DNA of 64,000 nucleotides from Neoarius graeffei (lineage: Eukaryota > Chordata > Actinopteri > Siluriformes > Ariidae). The stretch's first letter is position 1; the number at the start of each line of letters is the position of its first letter. Location of the stretch: the NCBI RefSeq assembly GCF_027579695.1, contig NC_083581.1:60094200-60158199 (forward strand). The letters run 5' to 3'. The notes beneath the pieces are model-generated. The model did no database searches, was not told the origin of the DNA, and saw only the letters and a program-made list of their open reading frames with translations. The translations under genes and the position numbers were made by a program. Shown one piece after another: positions 10,756 to 20,450 of this stretch.

Positions 10756-11098
10756 GGTTAGCATTGTTGCCTCACAGCAAGAAGGTTCTGGGTTCGAGTC
10801 CAGTGGCTGACGGGGGCCTTTCTGTATGGAGTTTGCATGTTCTCCCCCCATGTCTGTGTGGGTTTCCTCTGGGTGCTCCGGTTTCCCCCACAGTCCAAAG
10901 ACATGCAAGTTAGGCTAATTGGTGGCTCCAAATTGACTGTAGGTGTGAGTGTGAATGGTTGTTTGTCTATGTGTCAGCCCTGCGATAACCTGGTGACTTG
11001 TCCAGGGTGTACCCAGCCTCTCGCCTATAGTCAGCTGGGATAGGCTCCAGTTTGCCCGCGACCCTGCACAGGATAAGCGGCTACAGATAATGGATGGG
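10756..11098 (+). mobile_element. V-SINE copy (head truncated)
   Basis: The copy starts within the tRNA-like head at GGTTAGCATTG, carries the full core, and ends in a GGATGGG tail. TTAAATTG flanks it at 10748-10755 and 11099-11106 as a target duplication. Confidence 0.9.
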
Positions 11099-11253
11099 TT
11101 AAATTGATTTGGATTCAAGCAGGAATAGAGAACATACCTTAAAAAAAGAGAGATGGTTGGGTTTTCATTCGCATCCTACAGCCAGTGTTTTTAGGCCCAT
11201 GATTTTCCCTACAGAATTTCTTGTGAATTTAACACAGATAGTGGGATAGTGAA

Positions 11254-11577
11254 CATTCATTCATTCATCTTCCGTAAGTGTTTAGGGTCAGTTGGATATC
11301 CTGCAAGCGCTGAGCACGAAGCAGAAATATAAACACTGAATGAGATGCCAGTCCATTGCAAGGCACCATGCACACCACATTCACGCATGGGGAGATTTCG
11401 CACACCCAATCCGTTAAGCATGTTTTTAGGAGGTAGGAGAAAACCAGAGAACCCACAGGAAACCCATATGGACATGGGGAGAACATATAAAACTCTATAC
11501 AGATAGTAATTCAGAGCTCCGAATCAAACTGAACCCTGAAGCTACAAACCAGCAACACTACCCACAGCGCCACCAGC
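11254..11577 (-). mobile_element. Divergent V-SINE-like copy
   Basis: The reverse-strand core phrases (GGAAACCCATATGGACATGG, GGGGAGAACATATAAAACTC) are recognisable but diverged. The left part (ATTCATCTTCCGTAAGTG) differs from the younger copies. It is probably an older or different subfamily. Confidence 0.65.
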
Positions 11578-12087
11578 TGGAGGACAATTAACACAAACTC
11601 TTCATGGACAAAATAAGCTAGTCTCTAATTATACACCTATAATGTAAACTAAATGGTGTGTCTAATAAAGAGGACAGTAAACATGCTGCTTCTGACACAC
11701 ATACACTAACAATCTCACTTGAGCTGAAAAACACCCAAATCATATCTGGCCAGATTATATAGTGACAAATTTCAACTAGAACTAATGACAGTAAGTGTAG
11801 ACACAAGCTAATAAAGCTGATATATAAAGTGGTTCAAAGGCATCCAGGATGAGAATATTATGTTTCCAGGCAATTAATATTTTTATATCCCTCGTCAAAA
11901 ATTCCCATGCAGGGATTGGCTAAGGATGGCTCACATGACATAAAATAGTTCCACCATTGATTAAGCAATGTATCTTGTGACATAAAAAAAAATTGATATG
12001 GTGTGAGTCAGTCATGGTATATGCTGGACCATAAACTGATGTCACAATTTCAAGCTGTACTGCGTCACAGCCATGGCTCCACAAGCA

Positions 12088-12090
<3 letters not shown>

Positions 12091-12124
<34 letters not shown>
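12091..12124 (+). repeat. (GT)n microsatellite
   Basis: An uninterrupted GT dinucleotide run, about 17 units, lies inside element F. Confidence 0.95.
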
Positions 12125-12128
<4 letters not shown>

Positions 12129-12280
12129 CTACATATCATGATCATGCCTAGCGATTTGATTTTTATTATTATTTATTTTTTAGATTTATTTCTAATTCTT
12201 TGTAGTTAACACTTTTGGTTTGGAATTTTTGATGAGGGATATAAATCAAATATATACCATGCACTGAGGTACTGGTAATT

Positions 12281-12376
12281 ATGGATTCTCTTCGGTGACT
12301 GGCACAGTACTATTTTCTGAGAGGCTATTTTCCCCCTCAGAAAATAGTACTATGCCAGTCACCGAAGAGAATCCAT
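12281..12376. repeat. Inverted repeat at the end of element F
   Basis: Two 41-nt arms (12281-12321 and 12336-12376) pair with a single mismatch around a 14-nt loop. The arm begins ATGGATTCTCTTCGGTGACT. Confidence 0.95.
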
Positions 12377-12771
12377 ATAGCCTAGACCATACAGTGGTGC
12401 TTGAAAGTTTGTGAACCCTTTAGAATTTTCTGCATAAATATGACCTAAAACATCATCAGATTTTCACACAAGTCCTAAAAGTAGATAAAGAGAACCCAGT
12501 TAAACAAATGAGACAAAAATATTATACTTGGTCATTTATTTATTGAGGAAAATGATCCAATATTACATATCTGTGAGTGGCAAAAGTATGTGAACCTTTG
12601 CTTTCAGTATTTGGTGTGACCCCCTTGTGCAGCAATAACTGCAACTAAACATTTCCGCTAACTGTTGATCAGTCCTGCACACTGGCTTGGAGGAATTTTA
12701 GCCCATTCCTCTGTACAGAACAGCTTCAATTCTGGGATGTTGGTGGGTTTCCTCACATGAACTGCTTGCTT

Positions 12772-13224
12772 AGACTTAAACAACCTTTATTGTCATTCAG
12801 TATGCAACAAGTGCACACCAAATGAAATTTCATTGCAATTTGGCTCAGCACAGAAATAAATATGAAGTGTATTAAATTAAATTATGCAGCAGAAATATTA
12901 TAAAGTGCAATAGTATAAAGTGGCCTGTGGAATTTGGAATGTTCAAGTTATAAATAGAAGTTTAGAGTTTGGGTTTGGAGTTCAGTAGTCTGGTGACCTG
13001 CGGAAAAAAGCTGTTACAGAACCTGGTGGTCCTGAACCTAATCCTGCTGAACCTCTTTCCAGAGGCCAGAGGGGAGAACAGTCCATAATGAGGGTGTGAG
13101 GGGTCACTGATGATGTTTCTGGCTTGAGACATGCAACGCCTTGGTGCAATGTCCTGAATGGAGGGAAGAGAAGTCCCAATGATTTTCTCTGCTGTCCTCA
13201 CCACTCTCCTCACATTCTTCCAGT
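12772..13224 (-). mobile_element. CR1/L2/Rex1-type LINE 3' end, 5'-truncated
   Basis: On the minus strand the C-terminal reading frame contains RRVVRTAEKIIGTSLPSIQD, ISDPSHPHYGLFSPLASGKR and NSFFPQVTRLLN, typical of the C-terminus of CR1/L2/Rex1-group LINE proteins. It is followed by a short 3' untranslated part ending AATGACAATAAAGG. The 3' end lies at 12772. The fragment interrupts the Tc1 element. Confidence 0.8.
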
Positions 13225-13849
13225 CAAAGGCAAGCCGTCCTGGCCCAGATGCAGCAAAACAGGCTCAAACCATGATACTACTACCACCATGTTTCACAGA
13301 TGGGATAAGGTTCTTAAGCTGGAATGCAGTGTTTTCCTTTCTCCAAACATAACGCTTCTCATTTAAACCAAAAATTTCCATTTTGGTCTCATCCGTCCAC
13401 AAAACATTTTTCCAATAGCCTTCTGGCTTATCCACGTGATCTTTAGCAAACTGCAGACAAGCAGCAATGTTCTTTTTGGAGAGCAGTGGCTTTCTCCTTG
13501 CAACCCTGCCATGCACACCATTGTTGTTCAGTGTTCTCCTGATGGTGGACTCAAGAACATTATCATTAGTCAATGTGAGAGAGGCCTTCAGTTGCTTAGA
13601 AGTTACCCTGGGGTCCTTTGTGACCTCACCGACTATTACACGCCTTGCTCTTGGAGTGATCTTTGTTGGTCGACCACTCTTGGGGAGGGTAACAATGGTC
13701 TTGAATTTCCTCCATTTGTACACAATCTGTCTGACTGTGGATTGGTGGAGTCCAAACTCTTTAGAGATGGTTTTGTAACCTTTTCCAGCCTGGTGAGCAT
13801 CAACAATGCTTTTTCTGAGGTCCTCAGAAATCTCCTTTCTTCATGCCAT
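13225..13849 (-). pseudogene. Tc1 transposase pseudogene, C-terminus lost
   Basis: Tc1 transposases cut and paste the element using a DDE catalytic triad in the nucleus. Here the frame starts at the ATG complementary to 13847-13849 but meets TGA at codon 3. It then reads through helix-turn-helix sequence (STVRQIVYKWRKFKT) to the first catalytic aspartate in WTDETK, and stops at the LINE junction. The second aspartate and the glutamate region are missing. Inactive. Confidence 0.9.
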
Positions 13850-14219
13850 GATACACTTCCACAAACGTGTTGTGAAGATCAGACTTTGATAGATCCCTGT
13901 TCTTTAAATAAAACAGGGTGCCCACTCACACCTGATTGTCATCCCATTGATTGAAAACACCTGACTCTAATTTCACCTTCAAATTAACTGCTAATCCTAG
14001 AGGTTCACATACTTTTGCCACTCATAGATATGTAATATTGGATCATTTTCCTCAATAAATAAATGACCAAGTATAATATTTTTGTCTCATTTGTTTAACT
14101 GGGTTCTCTTTACCTACTTTTAGGACTTGTGTGAAAATCTGATGATGTTTTAGATCATATTTACGCAGAAATATAGAAAATTCTCAAGGGTTCACAAACT
14201 TTCAAGCACCACTGTAGTT

Positions 14220-15220
14220 GCCCAGCAGACAAGTAGGCTCCATTTTTTTTTTTTTTTGTTTCTTCTGTTGTTCAACAACCAAACAAAGAAAACCCAACTA
14301 TTAGCTAGCTATTTTCTTTGGCAAAATAAAAGTTTTTATATGGTATGTATATTTAAACAAAATGTGGTATTAACTCATATTACACATTCTGCTCATTCTG
14401 CAGAACTCTGCTGCATTGCACACATTGAGCTTAAATAACCAGATCAATTAGCCTGCCTGCACATAGCCCTGACCACTTTCAGAATGAACTGGAACACATA
14501 CTATGCCCCAGGCCTCCTTGCTCAACAGTGCTCGAATTCATTAACGTTCTTGTAGCTGACACACTCCAAAAGCTAGAGGAAAGACTTCCCAAAAGAGCGG
14601 AGGTTATTATAACAGCATAGGGAGGAATAAATCTGGAATGGGATGTTGAAGTAGTACATATGAGTGTGATGGTCAGGTGTACACAAAATTTTGCCACATT
14701 TGCCTGGTTAAAAATTTTGAGATAAAATAAAGATGCCAGCCAGATTGGACTAATATCTTTTATGTGCAATGTGAAGAGAAAACACTGCAGATTATAGCTA
14801 AACATTGGGTAACAACTTGTTGAGGGTGCAAACGTGATGTGCTGCTCAGACACTTTCTTACAAAAGGAGAATGACTATGAATGAGTTGTCCACTATGGCG
14901 GAATTTATATACTCATTTTTGTTTATATTAATGTCCTTAACTCGCCATAACTAACTAACTTGCCAGAGATTATTATGTCAGCCACCATTTTTAGCTTAGT
15001 TTTTTTTTTTTTTTGCTTTCCAGGCAACCTAAACATGTGGCTACTGAGTGTATCACTTAAACATTTGGATTGTGGCTTTGATAGTAGTTTGATGTGTTTT
15101 TGTGGACACCATAGCTGGGTTTCTTCATGCTTAAGTAATGTGTGCTATGCTCTGTGCTCTGCTCAGCTGAAGCAGAGTTAGTAAAATCTGAAAGGCAGAT
15201 TTACCATAATTATTATTATG
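14220..15220. other. Intergenic, nothing recognised
   Basis: Apart from two poly-T runs (about 14244 and 15001) I see no exon, RNA gene or nameable repeat here. Confidence 0.4.
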
Positions 15221-15228
15221 GCAGTGTA

Positions 15229-15787
15229 CGAGGGTAAGTCAAAAAGTTCTAAGACAAATTGAAAAAAATCTTTATTTATGAAAATAACAAAGCTATGTCT
15301 CTACATATCCTCCACGGTGGTGTAGTGGTTAGCACAGTTGCCTCACAGCAAGAAGGTTCCAGGTTTGAACCCAGCGGCCGGCGAGGGCCTTTCTGTGTGG
15401 AGTTTGCATGCTCTCCCTGTGTCTGCGTGGGTTTCCTCCGGGTGCTCCGGTTTCCCCCACAATCCAAAGACATGCAGTTAGGTTGACGTGGGGTGCCCTT
15501 GGGCTGAGGTGCCCTTGAGCAAGGTACCTGACCCCTGACTGCTCCCTGGATGCTCTGGTGTGGCTGCCCACTGCTCTGAGAGTGTGTGTGTGTGTGTGTG
15601 TTCACTGCTTCAGATGGGTTAAATGCAGAGGATGAATTTCACTGTGCTTGAAGTGTGCATGTGGCGAATAAAGGTTTCTTTAAGTCTAAACACTTCTGCA
15701 AGCGATGTTTCCTTTGTAGAATTCTGGGGGATGTCTTTCACATCTTTTGAAATAACATCTGTCTTAGAACTTTTTGACTTACCCTCG
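15229..15787. mobile_element. Mariner-type MITE carrying a SINE
   Basis: The 28-bp inverted repeats (CGAGGGTAAGTCAAAAAGTT at the left, its complement at the right) are perfect and flanked by TA (15227-15228 and 15788-15789). The element's own interior amounts to only about 130 bp. The rest is an inserted V-SINE. No transposase is present. Confidence 0.85.
15313..15680 (+). mobile_element. V-SINE with AATAAAGG-type tail
   Basis: The tRNA-like head and V-SINE core are followed by an alternative tail containing GAGCAAGGTACCTGACCCC, a GT run and CACTGTGCTTGAAGTGTGCA, ending AATAAAGGTTTC. The same tail type occurs at 29710-30078 (minus) and 60523-60861. Confidence 0.85.
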
Positions 15788-15949
15788 TACATACCCCCCC
15801 AAAAGGTAATGCTAAGGAAGCACTACATAAACTATATGAGGTTATCAGTGAGCTACAATCCTGCCACCCCGATGGATTTTCACTCACTGCTGGGGACATC
15901 AACCAAGCAAAGTTAAAAACCGTATTACCCAAAATTTTATCAATATATA

Positions 15950-18117
15950 GAGTAGGTGACCAGAGGCCTTAATACACTGGACTTGGTCTGCACAAACATC
16001 AAATCCTTATACAAAACCACCACCCCTCCCCCACCTAGAATTTTCTGACCACGCAACCGTAATGCTCATTCCAGCATACAAACCACTGCTGAAGAGAGCA
16101 AAACCAGGAGCAAAACAGGTCACAGTATGGCCAGAGGGAACCATTAAAGATCTGCAGGACATTTATTGGGAATGTTACAGTTATTAAAACCATTACCACA
16201 TGTGCAAACCAGCAGCCATGGTATACAGCAGAAGTTCACAAACTTATAAAAAAAAAAAACAAGGATACTACTTTCAGAGTGGTAGATGCGGTTATGTTAC
16301 ACTTAGAGCAGCAAGAAACAACCTATCCTGTAGCATTAAGCTGGCAAAGCATGACCACACATGGAAAGTCAATGACCACTTCACTTGCTCAAGAGACACA
16401 TGGTACATGTGGCAGGGCATCCAGGCCATCACTGACTATAGAACACCACCATGTGCCTGCAACACTGGTGTCTCTCTACCTGACCTACTCAATGGCATCT
16501 ACACCAGATTTGAGGCCCAGAACCCAGAGCTAGTGAGGAAGGTGTTGATCCACCTGGAATATATCCTAGACTTCATAGACATGCTTAGTAGCTGATTGGA
16601 AAGCTTGACCTGCTGGGGCTCAACACCTCCATCTGCAAATGGATTCTGGACTTCCTCACTGAGAGACCTCAAACAGTCCAGATTGGCAGCATCAACATCA
16701 CCATGCTAAGCACCGGCACCATGGGTGTGTGCTGAGCCCACTGCAGTTCACGCTTCTGAGCCACAACTGCACATCCAGCTCCAATATTACATTACATTAA
16801 TGGCATTTACAATGTCATTGATGTACAATGTACCCAGAGCAGCCTGGGGAGCAGTTGGGGGTTAGGTGCCTTGCTCAAGAGCACTTCAGCCATTCCTGCT
16901 GGTCCAGGGAATCGAACCAGTGACCTTTTGGTCCCACAGCTGCTTCCCCATATTAACCATATCATCAAGTTCACTGATGACACCACCATAATGGGGCTCA
17001 TCAGCAACAATGATGACACATCATACAGAGAAGAGGGGCAATAACTGGCAGGCCAGTGCAAGGACAACAATCTTTCTCTTAAAGTTGGGAAGACAAAAGT
17101 GATAACTGTTGACTTCAGAAGGTCCACTGCTGACCACTCCCCACTCAGCATTAATGGTGCCACAGTGGAGTGAGTGAAGAGTACCAAGTTCCTTGGTGTT
17201 CACATTGCAGAGAGCCTCTCCCAGATAACCAACATCAGCTCACTGGCGAAGAGAGCTTAGCAGTGCCTGCATTTCCTCCGATGACTGAAAAAGGTACACC
17301 TCCCTCTACCCATCCTCAGAACCTTCTACACGGGCAGCATCGAGAGTGTCCTGACCAGCTGTATCACCGTCTGGTACAGGAATTGCCACGCTTCTGACTG
17401 CAGAGCTCTACAAAGGGTTATGAGGACAATGGAGCAGATCTACAGGATATATTCACCTCCTGGTGCATTGCAAAACCACCAGCAGCATGGCTGACTCATC
17501 TCACCCTCCCATCTGAGACAAGGTTCTGCAGTATCAGGACTGCCAGACTGTGCAATAATATTTTCCCACTAGCAGTCTGGTTCTTGAACACCATGCTGTC
17601 CCCACCCACCCTTTACTCTCTTTTCCACACCCTGCACAGAATGTAAATTCTGTCTTATTTTGCACATTTTTGTCTATTTGCATCAGACACTTTCCAAAGA
17701 TTCTCTTCTCCACACCCTGCTCCAACCATAAGTTTAGACTTATTTTGCACATTTCGTCTATTTGCACAAGACACTTTATGGAACACCAAACTTACTGTTG
17801 CTACACTACCTAATATTTGTTTCAGACACTTTATAGAACCCTTAAGGAACATTATGGAACCAATATACTTACCACTGCTACACTATCAGATTACAGTCTA
17901 CAGTCCATATTCTGTATATTTATCCTGTGTATTTATTGCTCTCTGTAATCTTTGCCCTGCACTTACCTCCCAGTGTTGTGCATTTGCACCTTATGCAGTC
18001 GTGTGTACCGTTACGTGTTGCACCATGATCCTGGAGAAACAACATTTCTTTCTAATGCACACTAGCAATATAGAGGAATGACAATAAAAACCCATTTGAC
18101 TTGACTTGAATTTTTGA
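15950..18117 (+). mobile_element. Decayed CR1/L2/Rex1-type LINE
   Basis: Fragments in order are: an endonuclease C-terminus (NTLDLVCTNIKSLYK near 15975), a linker with MWQGIQAITDYRTPP near 16408, RT parts ([17 protein letters not shown] near 16631; FTDDTTIMGLISNN near 16970), and the RT-end/thumb region (KFLGVHIAESL, LTSCITVWYRNC). The 3' end reads ATGACAATAAAAACC. Stops and frameshifts abound and part of the RT core is deleted. A short repeat is inserted at about 16786-16945. Confidence 0.85.
16786..16945 (+). repeat. Short interspersed repeat inside the LINE
   Basis: The segment from TTACATTACATTAATGGCA to about GTCCCACAGCTGCTTCC interrupts the LINE reading frame. It contains GGTGCCTTGCTCAAGAGCAC and GGGAATCGAACC, typical of a short repeat scattered in fish genomes. 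Its class is not certain. Confidence 0.55.
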
Positions 18118-18142
18118 TTACAGTTAAACATATATTCAGAGT

Positions 18143-18340
18143 TAATGCTGTCACCTCATAGGAAGAAGGTTCTGGATTCAAGCCCAGCAGGCAACGAGGA
18201 CCTTTCTGTGTGGAGTTTGTATGTTCTCCTCATGCCTGCGTGGGTTTCCTCCGGGTGCTCTGGTGTCTTCCCACAGTCCAAAGATGTGCAGATTAGGTAA
18301 ATTGGCTACTCTAGATCGCCCATAGGTGTGTACATGTACC
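18143..18340 (+). mobile_element. Divergent V-SINE-like copy
   Basis: Head and core are recognisable (GTGTGGAGTTTGTATGTTCT, GGGTTTCCTCCGGGTGCTC), but the sequence after about 18310 does not match the other tails. Probably an older subfamily. Confidence 0.7.
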
Positions 18341-18510
18341 CGCTGTCAGATGAGGGTTTGGGTCCCTCTAGTGTGCTATAATCACCCAAGAGAATTCATG
18401 GAAGCTAGTCGATGGCTTTCTGGATCGCTGACCCTCAGCTATAAGGATGGCAGCAAACAGACAGACATATTCAGGACTAATATGTATCCGGGAAGCTGAT
18501 GAAAATAACT

Positions 18511-18862
18511 CATCTCATTATCTCTAGCCACTTTATCCTTCTACAGGGTCGCAGGCAAGCTGGAGCCTATCCCAGCTGACTACGGGCAAAAGGCGGGGTA
18601 CACCCTGGACAAGTCGCCAGGTCATCACAGGGCTGACACATAGACAACCATTCACACCTACAGTCAATTTAGAGTCACCAGTTAACCTAACCTGCATGTC
18701 TTTGGACTGTGGGGGAAACCAGAGCACCCGGAGGAAACCCACGCGGACACGGGGAGAACATGCAAACTCCACACAGAAAGGCCCTCGCCGGCCCCGGGGC
18801 TCGAACCCAGGACCTTCTTGCTGTGAGGCGACAGCACTAACCACTACACCACCGTGCCACCC
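18511..18862 (-). mobile_element. V-SINE copy with 12-bp target duplication
   Basis: This is a full-length reverse copy. ATGAAAATAACT lies at 18499-18510 and 18863-18874, a perfect target-site duplication. Confidence 0.95.
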
Positions 18863-18879
18863 ATGAAAATAACTGACTA

Positions 18880-19529
18880 TAAATTTTGTTTTGAATTTGA
18901 ATTAAATACATCACATTAAGTATTTATTTTTCTGTGGTGCATTTAATGAATGTACATATTTGCCAATTTTTACAATATACAATTCAAAATTACAGGTTAT
19001 ATATACACACACAGACACAACTCTCAAAAATTCAAACCTTGAAAAGTTTATGTAAATTACACCAAAGATGAACCAGCTGGTATTCCCATAGATAAACAGA
19101 GACTTTCAGAGTGTCAAACTGATCAGCATTTAGCCAATCACAGTTGTCTACTATGTTTGTATCTATAAAGTGTAGTAAAAATATATGAAGTAGTGATAAT
19201 TGGGGTCAAAACAGAAGACACAAACAGCAATGAGGTGCATTTAAACGTTTTATTATGTTCTAAACAAATTTCTATAAAGCAGCTAACTTAGCTGTTAACA
19301 ATGGTCAGCAGACAAACATTAGCAGAGCTTAATTCGCTAAAACATGACCCAACACTGCTCATATACAAAAAGCACCGAGTGTTTAAACTCACTGTAACCT
19401 CACTGGTGGTCTGGGAAAATGCCTCAGATGTCTCTGTGGCTGAATTTTGGCCAAAATTGTATTTTTCTGCTTATAACACTTTATGACACCTCATTGTGAA
19501 ACAATACATGTGTGTATTTTTACCAAAAT
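18880..19529. other. Intergenic, nothing recognised
   Basis: AT-rich sequence between two V-SINEs. No exon or repeat family is identified. Confidence 0.4.
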
Positions 19530-19542
19530 TACATGGAAATGT

Positions 19543-19908
19543 CTCATCTCATCATCTCTAGCCACTTTATCCTGTTCTACAGGGTCGCAGGCAAGCTGGA
19601 GCCTATCCCAGCTGACTTCGGGCGAAAGGCGGGGCACACCCTAGACAAGTCGCCAGGTCATCACAGGGCCGACACATAGACACAGACAACCATTCACACT
19701 CACGTTCACACCTACAGTCAATTTAGAGTCACCAGTTAACCTAACCTGCATGTCTTTGGACTGTGGGGGAAACCGGAGCACCCGGAGGAAACCCACGCGG
19801 ACAACATGCAAACTCCGCACAGAAAGGCCCTCACCGACCACGGGGATCGAACCCGGACCTTCTTGCTGTGAGGCGACAGCGCTAACCATTACACCACCAT
19901 GCCGCCCC
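19543..19908 (-). mobile_element. V-SINE copy with 13-bp target duplication
   Basis: This is a full-length reverse copy with TACATGGAAATGT at 19530-19542 and 19909-19921. Confidence 0.95.
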
Positions 19909-20280
19909 TACATGGAAATGTATTTATGTATTTTTATTCTTGCCTTGGCCATCTGTCTGCAAAGATCATGCTGGACATCTAAAACCTAGCCAAGTGTGTT
20001 TTTATCAAGATGTTAAATACATGTGCTATGGAACATATAGAACAGCTATAGAACATTTCTATTGCTGTTTACATTCTATTCTACCACAGCATCCTACTGA
20101 ACCACTTCCACTAAGCATACTGCCTAGAATCTGTGATCATCTCACAATTGTCTTCGGTGAGGTGTTTTTTTTAATCTATCTATCCATCTGTCTAGCTAAT
20201 CAATCAATTAATTACAAATCTTTCTTGCATTTGTGTGTCACATAAGCTACTGGATGCCTTAATTTCCTTCTGGAGGAATA

Positions 20281-20316
20281 ATGTATGTATGTATGTATGT
20301 ATGTATGTATGTATGT
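20281..20316 (+). repeat. (ATGT)n microsatellite
   Basis: Nine units of ATGT lie just upstream of the restriction-like-endonuclease retrotransposon and may mark its 5' junction. Confidence 0.95.
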
Positions 20317-20450
20317 GACACTGTGTGTGTTTGTGTGTGTGCGTCACAACATGGCGGCAGGAACGAACGCCACTGCACCACACTAGACGCGTCCTCACCC
20401 GTCGTAACTGCCGGCGAAAACGCAGGGAAATTTAAACTGTAAGATTCGGT

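Larger units (their letters stand above)
11883..12376 (+). mobile_element. Element F (TIRs plus adjacent 41-bp hairpin)
   Basis: Inverted repeats with TATATCCCTCGTCAAAAATT (from 11883) and its complement (to about 12244) enclose a GT microsatellite. GGGATTGGCTAAGG lies near the left end. Just beyond the right repeat is a nearly perfect palindrome (arms 12281-12321 and 12336-12376, 40 of 41 positions paired). The plan parallels elements B, C and D. No protein is visible. Confidence 0.6.
12392..14214 (-). mobile_element. Tc1-type DNA transposon, broken by a LINE fragment
   Basis: The terminal repeats CAGTGGTGCTTGAAAGTTTG and its complement are flanked by TA at both ends (12390-12391 and 14215-14216), as expected for Tc1/mariner. 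The transposase reads on the minus strand. A LINE 3' fragment at about 12772-13224 replaces the C-terminal coding part, so some transposon sequence was lost rather than merely interrupted. Confidence 0.93.
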
